Shown here: in pieces, positions 7,384 through 13,916 of the stretch
Layout of the letters: the number at the start of each line of letters is the position of its first letter
Numbering within the stretch: the first letter of the stretch is position 1
DNA from: Alphaproteobacteria bacterium UBA6149
GTDB taxonomy: Bacteria > Pseudomonadota > Alphaproteobacteria > Rickettsiales > UBA998
Assembly: GCA_002423155.1 (NCBI GenBank)
Contig: DIUV01000016.1
Location: forward strand, 30,140 to 44,913
Direction of reading: 5' to 3'
DNA: 14,774 bases
The notes under the pieces: model-generated
Seen by the model: the letters and a program-made list of their open reading frames with translations, nothing else
Databases searched by the model: none
Told to the model about the DNA's origin: nothing
Translations under genes and position numbers: made by a program

Positions 7384-8679
7384 ATGAAAAAAATTATTAA
7401 TTTTACCTGTATTATATTGTTGCTTTCTGTCCCAGCTAACGCTGCAAATTATAATACAAATTATAATATCGCCGCAGTAGTAAATGACGAAATGGTAACT
7501 CAACTAGAGCTTGCAGACCGTATGAAATTAGTCATCGCCACTACGGGGCTTTCGGATAATGACGAAGTAAAAAAACATCTGGCTCCCCAAGTTATGCGCT
7601 CATTAATCGACGAAAAATTACAGTTACAAGCGGCAAAACAATATAATATTTCCGTAGAAGAAAAAGAATTTGAACAAACTATCAATAACATAGAAAAACA
7701 ACGCGGCAAACCCCAAGGCAGCCTGAAAAATTATTTACAAAGCAAACAAGTGCCTTTTTATAGTTTTCGCAACCAATTAGAGTCACAAATTGCTTGGGCT
7801 AAATTAGTCGGCAAGAAAGTTACTCCGCAAGTTAATATCAGCGAGGATGAAATTAGCCAATTAGCACAAAAAAAGGCTTATGTTATAAATGGTGATGAGG
7901 AAGTGCAAATTTCCACTTTATTACTGCCGGTTACCGATCCCGAAAAAGAAGAAAACACGCGCAAACTTGCCGCAAAACTAGTTAAAGAAATTCAAAAAGG
8001 CGCCAGCTTTGAAGCAATCGCCAGCCAATTATCTGGTTCCGGTGGAAGTGGACAACAAAAAATCTGGGTTTCACGCGCAGAATTAGACCCAGCATTATCT
8101 CAAGCTATTAATAAAGCAGAAAAGAATAGTATCACCGACCCTATTCGTACACCTGCTGGTTTTCAGATTTTGCGCTTTCATGATCGTCGGCATGTAAAAA
8201 GCGCCAAGATGGCCGATGCCGAAGCGGTATTTAAGCAAATAATATTAAACTTAAAGCCCGATGCAAATGCACGCGAAGTAGAGGTAATGATGAATATTGC
8301 CCGCCATGTCGGCACTAATCCCGGAAAATGTTTAGAAGATAATATTGCCGGAATTAAGGATTTAGAAGATTTGGAAATTAAAGTATCAACTGTGCGCACC
8401 TTCCTTTCCACCATGTCCCCCGAAGTGCGCCCCTTGGTAGAAAAACTAAAAATAGAAGAAGTATCCGAACCCTTCGCCGCACCGGATGGCATCCATCTTT
8501 TGATGTTATGCGAAAAATCCGTCCGCCCAGCAGAAGACATAGCAGTAAATGCCGCAGATAGAGATAATTTACGCCAACAAATATTCCAACAAAAGATTGA
8601 GCTAGGCGCAATGAAATTAATGCGCGACCTCCGCCGCTCGGCTTTCGTAGAAATACGCAATCTGGCTGGGAATAAGTAA
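7384..8679 (+). CDS. surA: SurA-like periplasmic chaperone / peptidyl-prolyl isomerase
   Basis: SurA escorts unfolded outer-membrane proteins, including LptD, across the periplasm to the BAM complex. The protein is 431 residues. A signal peptide (MKKIINFTCIILLLSVPANA) is followed by the SurA N-terminal chaperone domain (IAAVVNDEMVTQLELADR onwards, to about residue 160). One recognisable parvulin-type PPIC domain spans about 172-268 (VQISTLLLPV to AGFQILRFHDRR). The segment 275-400 looks like a second, degenerate parvulin domain (VSEPFAAPDGIHLLMLCEK). The gene lies 13 bp after lptD, and its TAA shares one base with the ATG of rsmA (TAATG), so translation is probably coupled. The usual pdxA between surA and rsmA is absent. 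Confidence 0.92.
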   Translation: MKKIINFTCIILLLSVPANAANYNTNYNIAAVVNDEMVTQLELADRMKLVIATTGLSDNDEVKKHLAPQVMRSLIDEKLQLQAAKQYNISVEEKEFEQTINNIEKQRGKPQGSLKNYLQSKQVPFYSFRNQLESQIAWAKLVGKKVTPQVNISEDEISQLAQKKAYVINGDEEVQISTLLLPVTDPEKEENTRKLAAKLVKEIQKGASFEAIASQLSGSGGSGQQKIWVSRAELDPALSQAINKAEKNSITDPIRTPAGFQILRFHDRRHVKSAKMADAEAVFKQIILNLKPDANAREVEVMMNIARHVGTNPGKCLEDNIAGIKDLEDLEIKVSTVRTFLSTMSPEVRPLVEKLKIEEVSEPFAAPDGIHLLMLCEKSVRPAEDIAVNAADRDNLRQQIFQQKIELGAMKLMRDLRRSAFVEIRNLAGNK

Positions 8680-9509
8680 TGTCTTTACAAGCCATCTTAT
8701 CTAAACACCACCTATCTGCACATAAATCTTTAGGGCAAAATTTTTTGGCAGATAATAATATCGTGCAGAAAATCATTCGCCTAGCGGGGGATTTGTCGGA
8801 CAAAAACGTGTTGGAAATTGGTCCGGGCCCTGGTTCGCTCACCCAAGAGCTGCTCGCCGCGCATCCTCTATCACTAACCGCTGTGGAGAGAGATGAGCGT
8901 TTCTTGCCCGTTTTGCAAGAATTATCCGAAGATCACCAAACGCCTTTTAGCGTGATTTCTGGTGATGCGCTCAAACAAAACCTCCCAGAACTGGCAAATG
9001 CTCCGCGCACAATTGTTGCCAATCTGCCTTATAATGTCGCCACTCCTTTGTTAATTCGTTGGTTGGAGGATATTCATCAACATGGTGCTGGGGTTTATAG
9101 TTCGCTAACTTTAATGTTTCAAAAAGAAGTGGCAGAGCGCATTGTCGCTGCTCCTGATTGTCGTGATTATGGACGACTATCGGTGATAACCCAGTGGTTA
9201 TGCGAAGTACAATACGGGTTTGACATCCCCCCCCAAGCCTTTATTCCTGCCCCTAAAATCACTTCTACAGTTATTCGCTTGGTTCCGCGCCCTTCCCCGC
9301 TTGCCCCGGCGGATAAAAAAAGCTTGGAAATTATTTTAGCCGCCGCCTTTGGGCAACGTCGCAAAATGCTGCGTTCGGCGTTAAAAACTTTGGGTAATGC
9401 GGATATTTGGTTAGAACGCGCACAAATTGATCCGACTCGCCGAGCGGAAACACTTTCCGTAACCGAATTTTGTACATTAGCCAGGGAATTTGCCCAATGC
9501 CCGAACTAG
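8679..9509 (+). CDS. rsmA: 16S rRNA (adenine1518/1519-N6) dimethyltransferase
   Basis: RsmA (KsgA) dimethylates two adjacent adenines in helix 45 of 16S rRNA during late 30S assembly, using S-adenosylmethionine. The protein is 276 residues, the normal length. SAM-binding and catalytic motifs are clear: KSLGQNFLAD near residue 17, LEIGPGPGSLT at 45-55, acidic Glu70 (AVERD), GDAL at 95-98 and the catalytic NLPY at 115-118. The C-terminal helical domain contains FGQRRKMLRSALK. It shares one base with the surA stop and its 3' end overlaps murB by 13 bp. A C8 run at 9227-9234 encodes Pro-Pro in DIPPQAFIPAPK, the family's conserved P-rich motif region. Confidence 0.96.
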   Translation: MSLQAILSKHHLSAHKSLGQNFLADNNIVQKIIRLAGDLSDKNVLEIGPGPGSLTQELLAAHPLSLTAVERDERFLPVLQELSEDHQTPFSVISGDALKQNLPELANAPRTIVANLPYNVATPLLIRWLEDIHQHGAGVYSSLTLMFQKEVAERIVAAPDCRDYGRLSVITQWLCEVQYGFDIPPQAFIPAPKITSTVIRLVPRPSPLAPADKKSLEIILAAAFGQRRKMLRSALKTLGNADIWLERAQIDPTRRAETLSVTEFCTLAREFAQCPN

Positions 9510-10393
9510 AAATATTTGCTCAATTGCGCGGCAAAATGCGCACAGAAATTATCTTAGCTAAAAGATGCTGGTTGCAAGTTGGCGGTGCGGCAGAATATTT
9601 ATTCACCCCCGCGGATGCGGCAGATTTAGTTAAATTCCGCCAGATTTGCCCCCCGAATATCCCCATATTCCCTTTGGGAGTCGGCTCCAATTTACTCGTC
9701 CGCGACGGCGGCATAAAAGGCGTGGTACTACGTCTGGGGCGAGAATTTGCCCAGATGCAAATATTGGAAAATAACCGTATTTTAGTAGGCGCCGCCGCCT
9801 TAGATGTAAATCTTGCTCAATTTGCCTGCCAACATAATATTGCTGGTTTAGAATTCTTAAAGGGCATTCCCGGCACCATTGGCGGAGCACTCGCCATGAA
9901 TGCAGGCGCTTATGGTCGTGAGATCTCCGATGTGTTAGAATCCGCACAATTAGTAGATGCAACGGGCAATATATTAAACCTATCCCCGCAAGAATTAAAT
10001 TTCTCCTATCGCCACAGCCAACCTCCCACTGGCGCAATTTTTACCAGCGCAATTTTACAGGGCAAAGCCGGCAATACCGAAGAAATCCAAACCAGAATGG
10101 ACGAAATAACCAAAGCACGCAGCCAAACGCAACCCATAAACAGCCGCACAGGTGGCAGCACCTTCCAAAACCCCCCCCAACATAAAGCATGGGAACTAAT
10201 TGACCAAGCTGGCTGTCGCGGATTACAAATTGGCGGCGCACAAATGTCTGAACTACATTGTAATTTTTTGATAAATACCGGTAACGCCACTGCTGCTGAC
10301 TTAGAAAATCTCGGCGAAGAAGTCCGCCGCCGCGTGTGGGAAAATAGTAAAGTGCAGTTAGAATGGGAGATTAAGCGAGTGGGACAGATTTAG
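9497..10393 (+). CDS. murB: UDP-N-acetylenolpyruvoylglucosamine reductase
   Basis: MurB reduces UDP-GlcNAc-enolpyruvate to UDP-MurNAc with NADPH and FAD, the second cytosolic step of peptidoglycan synthesis. The 299-residue protein shows the FAD-binding motifs LGVGSNLLVRDGG (near residue 60) and GLEFLKGIPGTIGGALAMNA (from about 117). It also has the YRHS segment, the catalytic-serine motif TGGSTFQNPP (serine near 221), the IGGAQMSELHCNFLIN block and the late conserved Glu in LEWEIKRVG. I start at ATG 9497, 9 bases after AGGGA, giving a 13-bp overlap with rsmA; an upstream ATG at 9470 is less likely. murB usually sits in the dcw cell-wall cluster, so its place behind rsmA is unusual. A C8 run (10171-10178) lies in the catalytic motif codons. 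Confidence 0.95.
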   Translation: MPELEIFAQLRGKMRTEIILAKRCWLQVGGAAEYLFTPADAADLVKFRQICPPNIPIFPLGVGSNLLVRDGGIKGVVLRLGREFAQMQILENNRILVGAAALDVNLAQFACQHNIAGLEFLKGIPGTIGGALAMNAGAYGREISDVLESAQLVDATGNILNLSPQELNFSYRHSQPPTGAIFTSAILQGKAGNTEEIQTRMDEITKARSQTQPINSRTGGSTFQNPPQHKAWELIDQAGCRGLQIGGAQMSELHCNFLINTGNATAADLENLGEEVRRRVWENSKVQLEWEIKRVGQI

Positions 10394-10394
10394 T

Positions 10395-10431
10395 TTCCGT
10401 CATCGGCCCCGTAGCACGACCATGCACAAAC
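10395..10431. repeat. 37-bp direct repeat, copy 1: orphan copy of the mlaF 3' end
   Basis: This sequence matches 11073-11109 at 35 of 37 positions in the same orientation. Read on the minus strand it encodes VHGRATGPMTE, the tail of MlaF, and both differences are synonymous in that frame. It begins 2 bp after the murB stop. It is either the original mlaF end displaced by an insertion or a tail brought in with the inserted DNA. Confidence 0.9.
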
Positions 10432-10520
10432 CATAGTAAAAAAATCACCTTTATAACTCACCTCCCAAACTAAAATAGTTTAGGAAAGTTATATAAATCC
10501 ACGGATTTTTGTGCAACTCG

Positions 10521-10552
10521 ACATAAGTTTTGGACTTATGTTTTTATTTTTT
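10521..10552 (+). terminator. Intrinsic terminator candidate or leader hairpin
   Basis: ACATAAGT (10521-10528) and ACTTATGT (10534-10541) form a perfect 8-bp stem with a 5-base loop, followed by TTTTTATTTTTT. It could end the lptD-surA-rsmA-murB transcript about 130 bp past murB. The stem is AT-rich and lies 30 bp upstream of the cassette gene's start region, so a leader attenuator or protein site is also possible. Confidence 0.5.
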
Positions 10553-10583
10553 AAGCGCGACAGCGCATATTTAGGAGAAGAAA

Positions 10584-10994
10584 ATGGTACAATCCTATAG
10601 AGATTTATACTTGGCTCAACTTTTCTTGGGTGATTTTGACCAAGAATCATTGATTTTTAACGGTTTATCGGTATCATACCCTTACAGCGAAACATGCAAA
10701 GCACATACCAACTTCAAAGAAGGTGGCGAATTAATGGGGGGACAATGCATGACCACAAGCGTAGTCAAAATTAGCCCCACTAACAATAAAGGGCTAATTA
10801 TCTATACAAAACCTGATCGCCTATTCTTCGGAACCGAAATTGGAGTGGATTTGCAGTTCACTTTTGGGACAAACAATAGAATAATAGGATTTAACTCCAT
10901 GCGAGGAGTTAGCGTTTTAGGTGGTTTACCTGGAACAATAACCACAAACCATTTAGAGGATGGCAGCATCCTAATTTACGCAAAAAAGCACTAA
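10584..10994 (+). CDS. Orphan protein of unknown function (cassette gene)
   Basis: I do not recognise this 136-residue protein. It has no signal peptide or membrane segment. Short alternating hydrophobic stretches (SVVKISP, KGLIIYTKP, EIGVDLQFTFG, GSILIYAKK) and many Gly and Thr suggest a beta-rich, probably cytosolic fold. There are two cysteines (38 and 55). The start is well supported by TAGGAGAAG, with AGGAG 6 bases before the ATG, clearly stronger than the signals of the housekeeping genes here. A strong terminator follows 9 bp after the stop, so it is a self-contained transcription unit. It sits between direct repeats of the mlaF tail and splits the convergent murB and mlaF genes, which suggests later arrival. 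It could be a cargo gene of a degenerate element; no function is proposed. Confidence 0.75.
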   Translation: MVQSYRDLYLAQLFLGDFDQESLIFNGLSVSYPYSETCKAHTNFKEGGELMGGQCMTTSVVKISPTNNKGLIIYTKPDRLFFGTEIGVDLQFTFGTNNRIIGFNSMRGVSVLGGLPGTITTNHLEDGSILIYAKKH

Positions 10995-11003
10995 ATCACT
11001 AAG

Positions 11004-11030
11004 AAAAACCCTCGCTTGCGAGGGTTTTTT
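11004..11030. terminator. Strong bidirectional intrinsic terminator
   Basis: AAAAACCCTCG (11004-11014) pairs with CGAGGGTTTTT (11019-11029) around a CTTG loop. A T-run follows on the plus strand and, by symmetry, on the minus strand. It ends the cassette gene and can also end the mlaE-mlaF transcript, whose stop is 31 bp away. Confidence 0.92.
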
Positions 11031-11060
11031 GTATGTACAACTCAAAGAATTTTCCGTTTT

Positions 11061-11828
11061 TCAGCTTACCACTTCCGTCATCGGCCCCGTAGCACGCCCA
11101 TGTACAAACTGATCCACATAAGGATTGCCACTATCCATCACTGAACTAGCTGCACCATCCCAGATAATTTTTCCCTTATGAATCATGGCAATACGCGTGC
11201 CAATTTTATGGGCACTTGCCATATCATGCGTGATAGTAACCGTAGTCAGTCCTTTTTGCCGTGTGCAGGCGAGGATTAAGTCATTGATTACATCCGCCAT
11301 AATCGGGTCTAACCCGGTAGTCGGCTCATCAAAAAAGATAATATCCGGATCCGCGGCGATGGCGCGGGCTAAAGCAACGCGTTTTTGCATGCCGCCCGAT
11401 AATTCCGCCGGAGTGAGCATTGCCACATCAGCAGACATACCCACCGCTTTTAGTTTTTCTATGCTTATATCTATCGCATCTTGCTTGCTGAGCTTTTTTT
11501 GTTGACGCAAAGCAAAGGTGATATTTTCCCACACGCGTAATGAATCAAACAATGCTCCGCCTTGAAAAAGCATGCCAAATTTGCGCATTAATTGTTCACG
11601 CTCGCGTATATTTATATTGTTAGTAACCGTACCATCAATCAAAACTTCGCCAGAATCTGGATGAATCAGCCCGATAATAGATTTCAACAATACCGACTTA
11701 CCCGTACCCGAACCACCAATAACCACCAAGGACTCGCCCTGCTCGACCTGCAAAGAAACCCCATCCAGCACTTTTTTAGTGCCAAAAGATTTATAAAGAT
11801 TATCTACCGATATTTTGGGAATGCTCAT
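11061..11828 (-). CDS. mlaF: MlaF-type ABC transporter ATPase (phospholipid transport)
   Basis: MlaF powers the MlaFEDB complex that moves phospholipids between inner and outer membranes to keep the outer leaflet asymmetric. The protein has 255 residues. It shows Walker A GGSGTGKS (38-45), Q-loop Gln89, the signature LSGGMQKRVALARA from 143, Walker B IIFFDE (163-168) followed by PTTGLDP, and the switch His201 in TITHD. The C-terminal extension FVHGRATGPMTE is characteristic of MlaF-like ATPases, though here it ends VVS. The 3' end is duplicated at 10395-10431 beside murB, so the present terminus may have been rebuilt by an insertion. mlaE lies directly upstream with 3 bp between. No mlaD follows; beyond the stop come a terminator and the cassette. 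Confidence 0.93.
   Translation of the reverse strand: MSIPKISVDNLYKSFGTKKVLDGVSLQVEQGESLVVIGGSGTGKSVLLKSIIGLIHPDSGEVLIDGTVTNNINIREREQLMRKFGMLFQGGALFDSLRVWENITFALRQQKKLSKQDAIDISIEKLKAVGMSADVAMLTPAELSGGMQKRVALARAIAADPDIIFFDEPTTGLDPIMADVINDLILACTRQKGLTTVTITHDMASAHKIGTRIAMIHKGKIIWDGAASSVMDSGNPYVDQFVHGRATGPMTEVVS
11073..11109. repeat. 37-bp direct repeat, copy 2: inside mlaF 3' end
   Basis: This is the partner of 10395-10431 with 35 of 37 identical positions. It encodes the MlaF tail in the intact gene. Together the two copies bound the small cassette. Confidence 0.9.
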
Positions 11829-11831
11829 GAT

Positions 11832-12605
11832 TTAATTGGAGAAAAATAATTCAGTTATGAAATAATTAAACAACAAAATTAGGATGGAAGAAGAAACCAC
11901 CGCATTAGTCGTCGCCGCGCCTACCCCTTGTGCGCCACCTTTGGAATGATAACCATGATAACAACCCATCAAAGAAACAATAAAGCCAAACGCCGCCGCC
12001 TTTACCAAGCCTGATACCACATCTTTCGTTTCCAAAAACTCAAAAGTATTATGTAAATATGGTCCGGGAGAAAAGCCTAGTTTGCTCACACTCACCACAT
12101 AACCACCAAACACGCCAATAATATCATCCACCGCCACTAAAGCAGGTAACATCAATATTCCGGCAATTAACCGTGGGAAAACCAGATATTTAAATGGATT
12201 AGTAGATAAAGTAACCAATGCATCAATTTGCTCGGTCACGCGCATAGTACCAATTTCTGCCGCGAAAGAAGCCCCAATGCGCCCTGCCACCATCAGCCCT
12301 GCTAATACAGGCCCTAATTCTCGGGTGATAGACAAAACCACTACCGTAGGAATGGCGCTTTCCGCCGAAAACCGTGAAAAACCCGAATAGCTCTGTAATG
12401 CTAATACAGCGCCCGTAAAAACCGCCGTCAAGCCAATAACCGGCAAGGAATAATAACCAATCTCCACCATCTGCCGACCAATCTGCCGCCAATAATAAGG
12501 CCCAGAAAAAGCCGCCGACATGCCCTGCCCAGCAAACATAAACAACCTTCCCACCGCGGCGAGAAAGCCTAAAAAAGTACGTCCAACAGGTTGCAAAATA
12601 TTCAT
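11832..12605 (-). CDS. mlaE: MlaE-type ABC transporter permease (phospholipid transport)
   Basis: MlaE is the membrane subunit of the Mla phospholipid transporter. The 257-residue protein has about five or six hydrophobic segments (for example 52-72, 86-110, 140-165 and 232-252). The family's conserved central block is intact: SITRELGPVLAGLMVAGRIG (92-111), then AAEIGTMRVTEQIDALVTL and PFKYLVFPRLIAG. An amphipathic N-terminal helix precedes the first membrane span, as in other MlaE proteins. The gene is first in a two-gene unit with mlaF, separated by 3 bp. No strong ribosome binding site precedes the ATG; 285 bp separate it from marR, which is transcribed in the same direction. Confidence 0.93.
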   Translation of the reverse strand: MNILQPVGRTFLGFLAAVGRLFMFAGQGMSAAFSGPYYWRQIGRQMVEIGYYSLPVIGLTAVFTGAVLALQSYSGFSRFSAESAIPTVVVLSITRELGPVLAGLMVAGRIGASFAAEIGTMRVTEQIDALVTLSTNPFKYLVFPRLIAGILMLPALVAVDDIIGVFGGYVVSVSKLGFSPGPYLHNTFEFLETKDVVSGLVKAAAFGFIVSLMGCYHGYHSKGGAQGVGAATTNAVVSSSILILLFNYFITELFFSN

Positions 12606-12890
12606 CTAGTTTCTATGCCATATTTTTTATGCGCTGTCTGCCATTTTTTTAGTGTTTTTTAGTATTCCGCCAATATGGGAATCTTTCCTTTCGGCGGTCC
12701 TTTGTTACCATTTACCCTCGGGATTAATCCTTGCTGGTTCTACCAAACCATAGAAATCTCTGCGAAAGTTTGCTTTTGCAAGGTCTCTGCATAATGCACT
12801 ACGCTGAGGCTTACATTAGAGCATCTATTTGCATTATGACGATGACAAGAAAGCTGCGCTAAAGGATAGTGTTCTGATATATATATCTTT
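12606..12890. other. Intergenic region between marR and mlaE
   Basis: No gene or tRNA is visible. CATAATGCA (12790-12798) and TGCATTATG (12830-12838) form a 9-bp inverted repeat with a 31-base loop downstream of marR, possibly a weak termination or processing structure. The CCGCC/GGCGG pair near 12668-12697 could form another stem. The mlaE promoter should lie here, but I see no convincing consensus. Confidence 0.4.
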
Positions 12891-13373
12891 TTACTCACCC
12901 AGCATATCCACCAATAAATCCAATGAATTAGCTATAATTATTTGCTCGCTTTCGGAGATGTTTTTTAATTTTTCATCTAGGCGGTTGTGCAATAAATGTG
13001 GTGAACCACTTACAAATTCCCGACCTTTCTGAGTTAAATCAATAAATATAGCTCGCCTATCCTCAGTGTCGCGTGTGCGTTTCACTAAATCTTTTTCTTC
13101 CAACCTATCTATTACGCCCACCAATGTGCTGTTACTTAAATGAACATTTTTGGAGATGATAGAAAGCGTCAAAGCACCTTTTTCAAAAATCTCATATAAA
13201 CAAACAAGTTGCGACACGGTTATATCATAATCTTTCATCAGACGTCGCGAATGAGTGTCCATCTGCTGCATAATTTTTCGCAGTGCAAAGACTATTCTGC
13301 GCTCATAGCGCGGAGCAATATAAATTGGCACTTCTACATCTGGTTTAGTGTTAATATTTTTTTCTTTAGACAT
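12891..13373 (-). CDS. MarR-family transcriptional regulator
   Basis: MarR proteins are dimeric winged-helix regulators that usually repress their own and neighbouring genes and respond to small ligands or oxidation. This 160-residue protein has an N-terminal dimerisation helix (YERRIVFALRKIMQQMDTHS), the helix-turn-helix within about residues 55-95 (LTLSIISKNVHLSNSTLVGV) and the beta-wing with the DxRR signature (RDTEDRRAIFIDLTQKG). The C-terminal helices complete the dimer interface. It most resembles the subgroup with a 'MQ..D.HSR.L...Y..T..QL' start, often found beside acetyltransferase or osmolyte genes; the subgroup call is tentative. A perfect 6-3-6 palindrome lies 18 bp upstream of its start, a plausible autoregulatory operator. 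Its target genes are unknown; the nearest downstream genes on its strand are mlaE and mlaF. Confidence 0.92.
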   Translation of the reverse strand: MSKEKNINTKPDVEVPIYIAPRYERRIVFALRKIMQQMDTHSRRLMKDYDITVSQLVCLYEIFEKGALTLSIISKNVHLSNSTLVGVIDRLEEKDLVKRTRDTEDRRAIFIDLTQKGREFVSGSPHLLHNRLDEKLKNISESEQIIIANSLDLLVDMLGE

Positions 13374-13390
13374 ATTTCAACAAATCTTTC

Positions 13391-13405
13391 TTACTATATT
13401 AGTAA
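13391..13405. promoter_or_regulatory. Palindrome upstream of marR, candidate operator
   Basis: TTACTATATTAGTAA is a perfect inverted repeat (TTACTA, 3-base centre, TAGTAA) ending 18 bp before the marR start. Size, symmetry and position fit a MarR-dimer site overlapping the promoter -10 region. I found no second full copy in the window. Confidence 0.5.
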
Positions 13406-13406
13406 T

Positions 13407-13536
13407 TCCAAATAAAAAACCTTTAGAATTTTTATTTGGACGTTCAAACGCCACTAAAGCTCACGCGCCCCACCTTTTTTTTAAATAAGATTGACCACGG
13501 GGTTGCCGTCGCAAACCTATACTCATTCCAATATAG
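13407..13536 (-). repeat. Structured repeat unit A (candidate ncRNA or element end)
   Basis: On the minus strand this unit reads: a small TATAG/CTATA stem (13517-13536); the GTTTGCGAC hairpin; the conserved core TTAGTGGCGTTTGAACGTC (within 13438-13470); then a perfect 12-bp hairpin (arms 13429-13440 and 13407-13418). Units B and C repeat the same order with different stem sequences. A T-rich insertion separates the hairpin from the core in this copy. It sits directly upstream of marR, so its closing hairpin is close to the marR promoter. Confidence 0.55.
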
Positions 13537-13773
13537 ATGATATCCCTTCTACTTGCAAAACCTGCGTTAGAGAAGCAATTTATGTTCCATTTTTGCTGAT
13601 TTATAGCGCTGATTTTTAATAAATTTTCCTGTAGAGTAATAAATTGCACTCAATCTTGTGTTGCCAGCGAAAGCAACAAACAAAATATTCATCGAATAAA
13701 CAGTGAGTGATGAGGCTCCATCGCAGATAAGTTTGCCGCCAGAATAGGTTCTAGAGATGCCCTAAAATTTATC
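13537..13773. other. Interior between structured units A and B
   Basis: No convincing gene is visible; frames are broken by stops and no ribosome binding site is paired with a plausible start. The stretch is AT-rich, with no clear relative elsewhere in the window. If A and B are two ends of one element, this is its non-coding interior. Confidence 0.4.
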
Positions 13774-13916
13774 GTATAGCAATTTCTAATTTTATTTACG
13801 CAAAAAATACTTGAAATTGCTATAAGTTTGCGACTGCAAACCCGCGGCGCGTGCCGCATGAGCCTTAGTGGCGACTGAACGTCTCATTTTAAATTACAAC
13901 GTAATTTAAAATGAGA
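13774..13916 (+). repeat. Structured repeat unit B (candidate ncRNA or element end)
   Basis: In order: a perfect 12-bp stem TATAGCAATTTC / GAAATTGCTATA (13775-13786, 13813-13824); the GTTTGC-GACT-GCAAAC hairpin (13826-13841); the GCGGC-GCGT-GCCGC hairpin (13844-13857); the core TTAGTGGCGACTGAACGTC ending at 13883; and a perfect 16-bp hairpin TCTCATTTTAAATTAC with its complement (13882-13916). Five features in 143 bases, two of them long perfect stems, indicate a structured RNA or single-stranded-DNA element. The core is shared with units A and C. Confidence 0.6.

Larger units (their letters stand above)
10432..11072. mobile_element. Candidate small inserted cassette at the mlaF 3' end
   Basis: About 641 bp lie between two direct copies of the mlaF tail. 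The interval holds one orphan gene with the strongest ribosome binding site in the window, a leader with several hairpins and a strong terminator. No integrase, transposase or inverted termini are visible. Direct repeats that duplicate the 3' end of a gene are the usual footprint of site-specific integration, but a recombination or duplication event could leave the same mark. Confidence 0.45.

Noticed and set aside
8378..8842. 154-codon minus-strand frame across surA/rsmA
   Set aside because: Shadow of conserved coding sequence on the other strand; no ribosome binding site or recognisable motif.
9630..10037. 135-codon minus-strand frame inside murB
   Set aside because: Arg- and Trp-rich shadow of murB codons with no independent support.
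12700..12775. tRNA-like segment with GGTTCTACC upstream of mlaE
   Set aside because: I could not draw an acceptor stem, anticodon arm and T-arm with canonical bases; only a short T-loop-like string is present.
13461..13649. 62-codon minus-strand frame within unit A and the interior
   Set aside because: It overlaps the conserved structured core, has no ribosome binding site and no recognisable sequence features.
13438..13916. Integron attC sites
   Set aside because: The cores do not carry the GTTRRRY / RYYYAAC pair in the required inverted arrangement, and no cassette genes or integrase are present.
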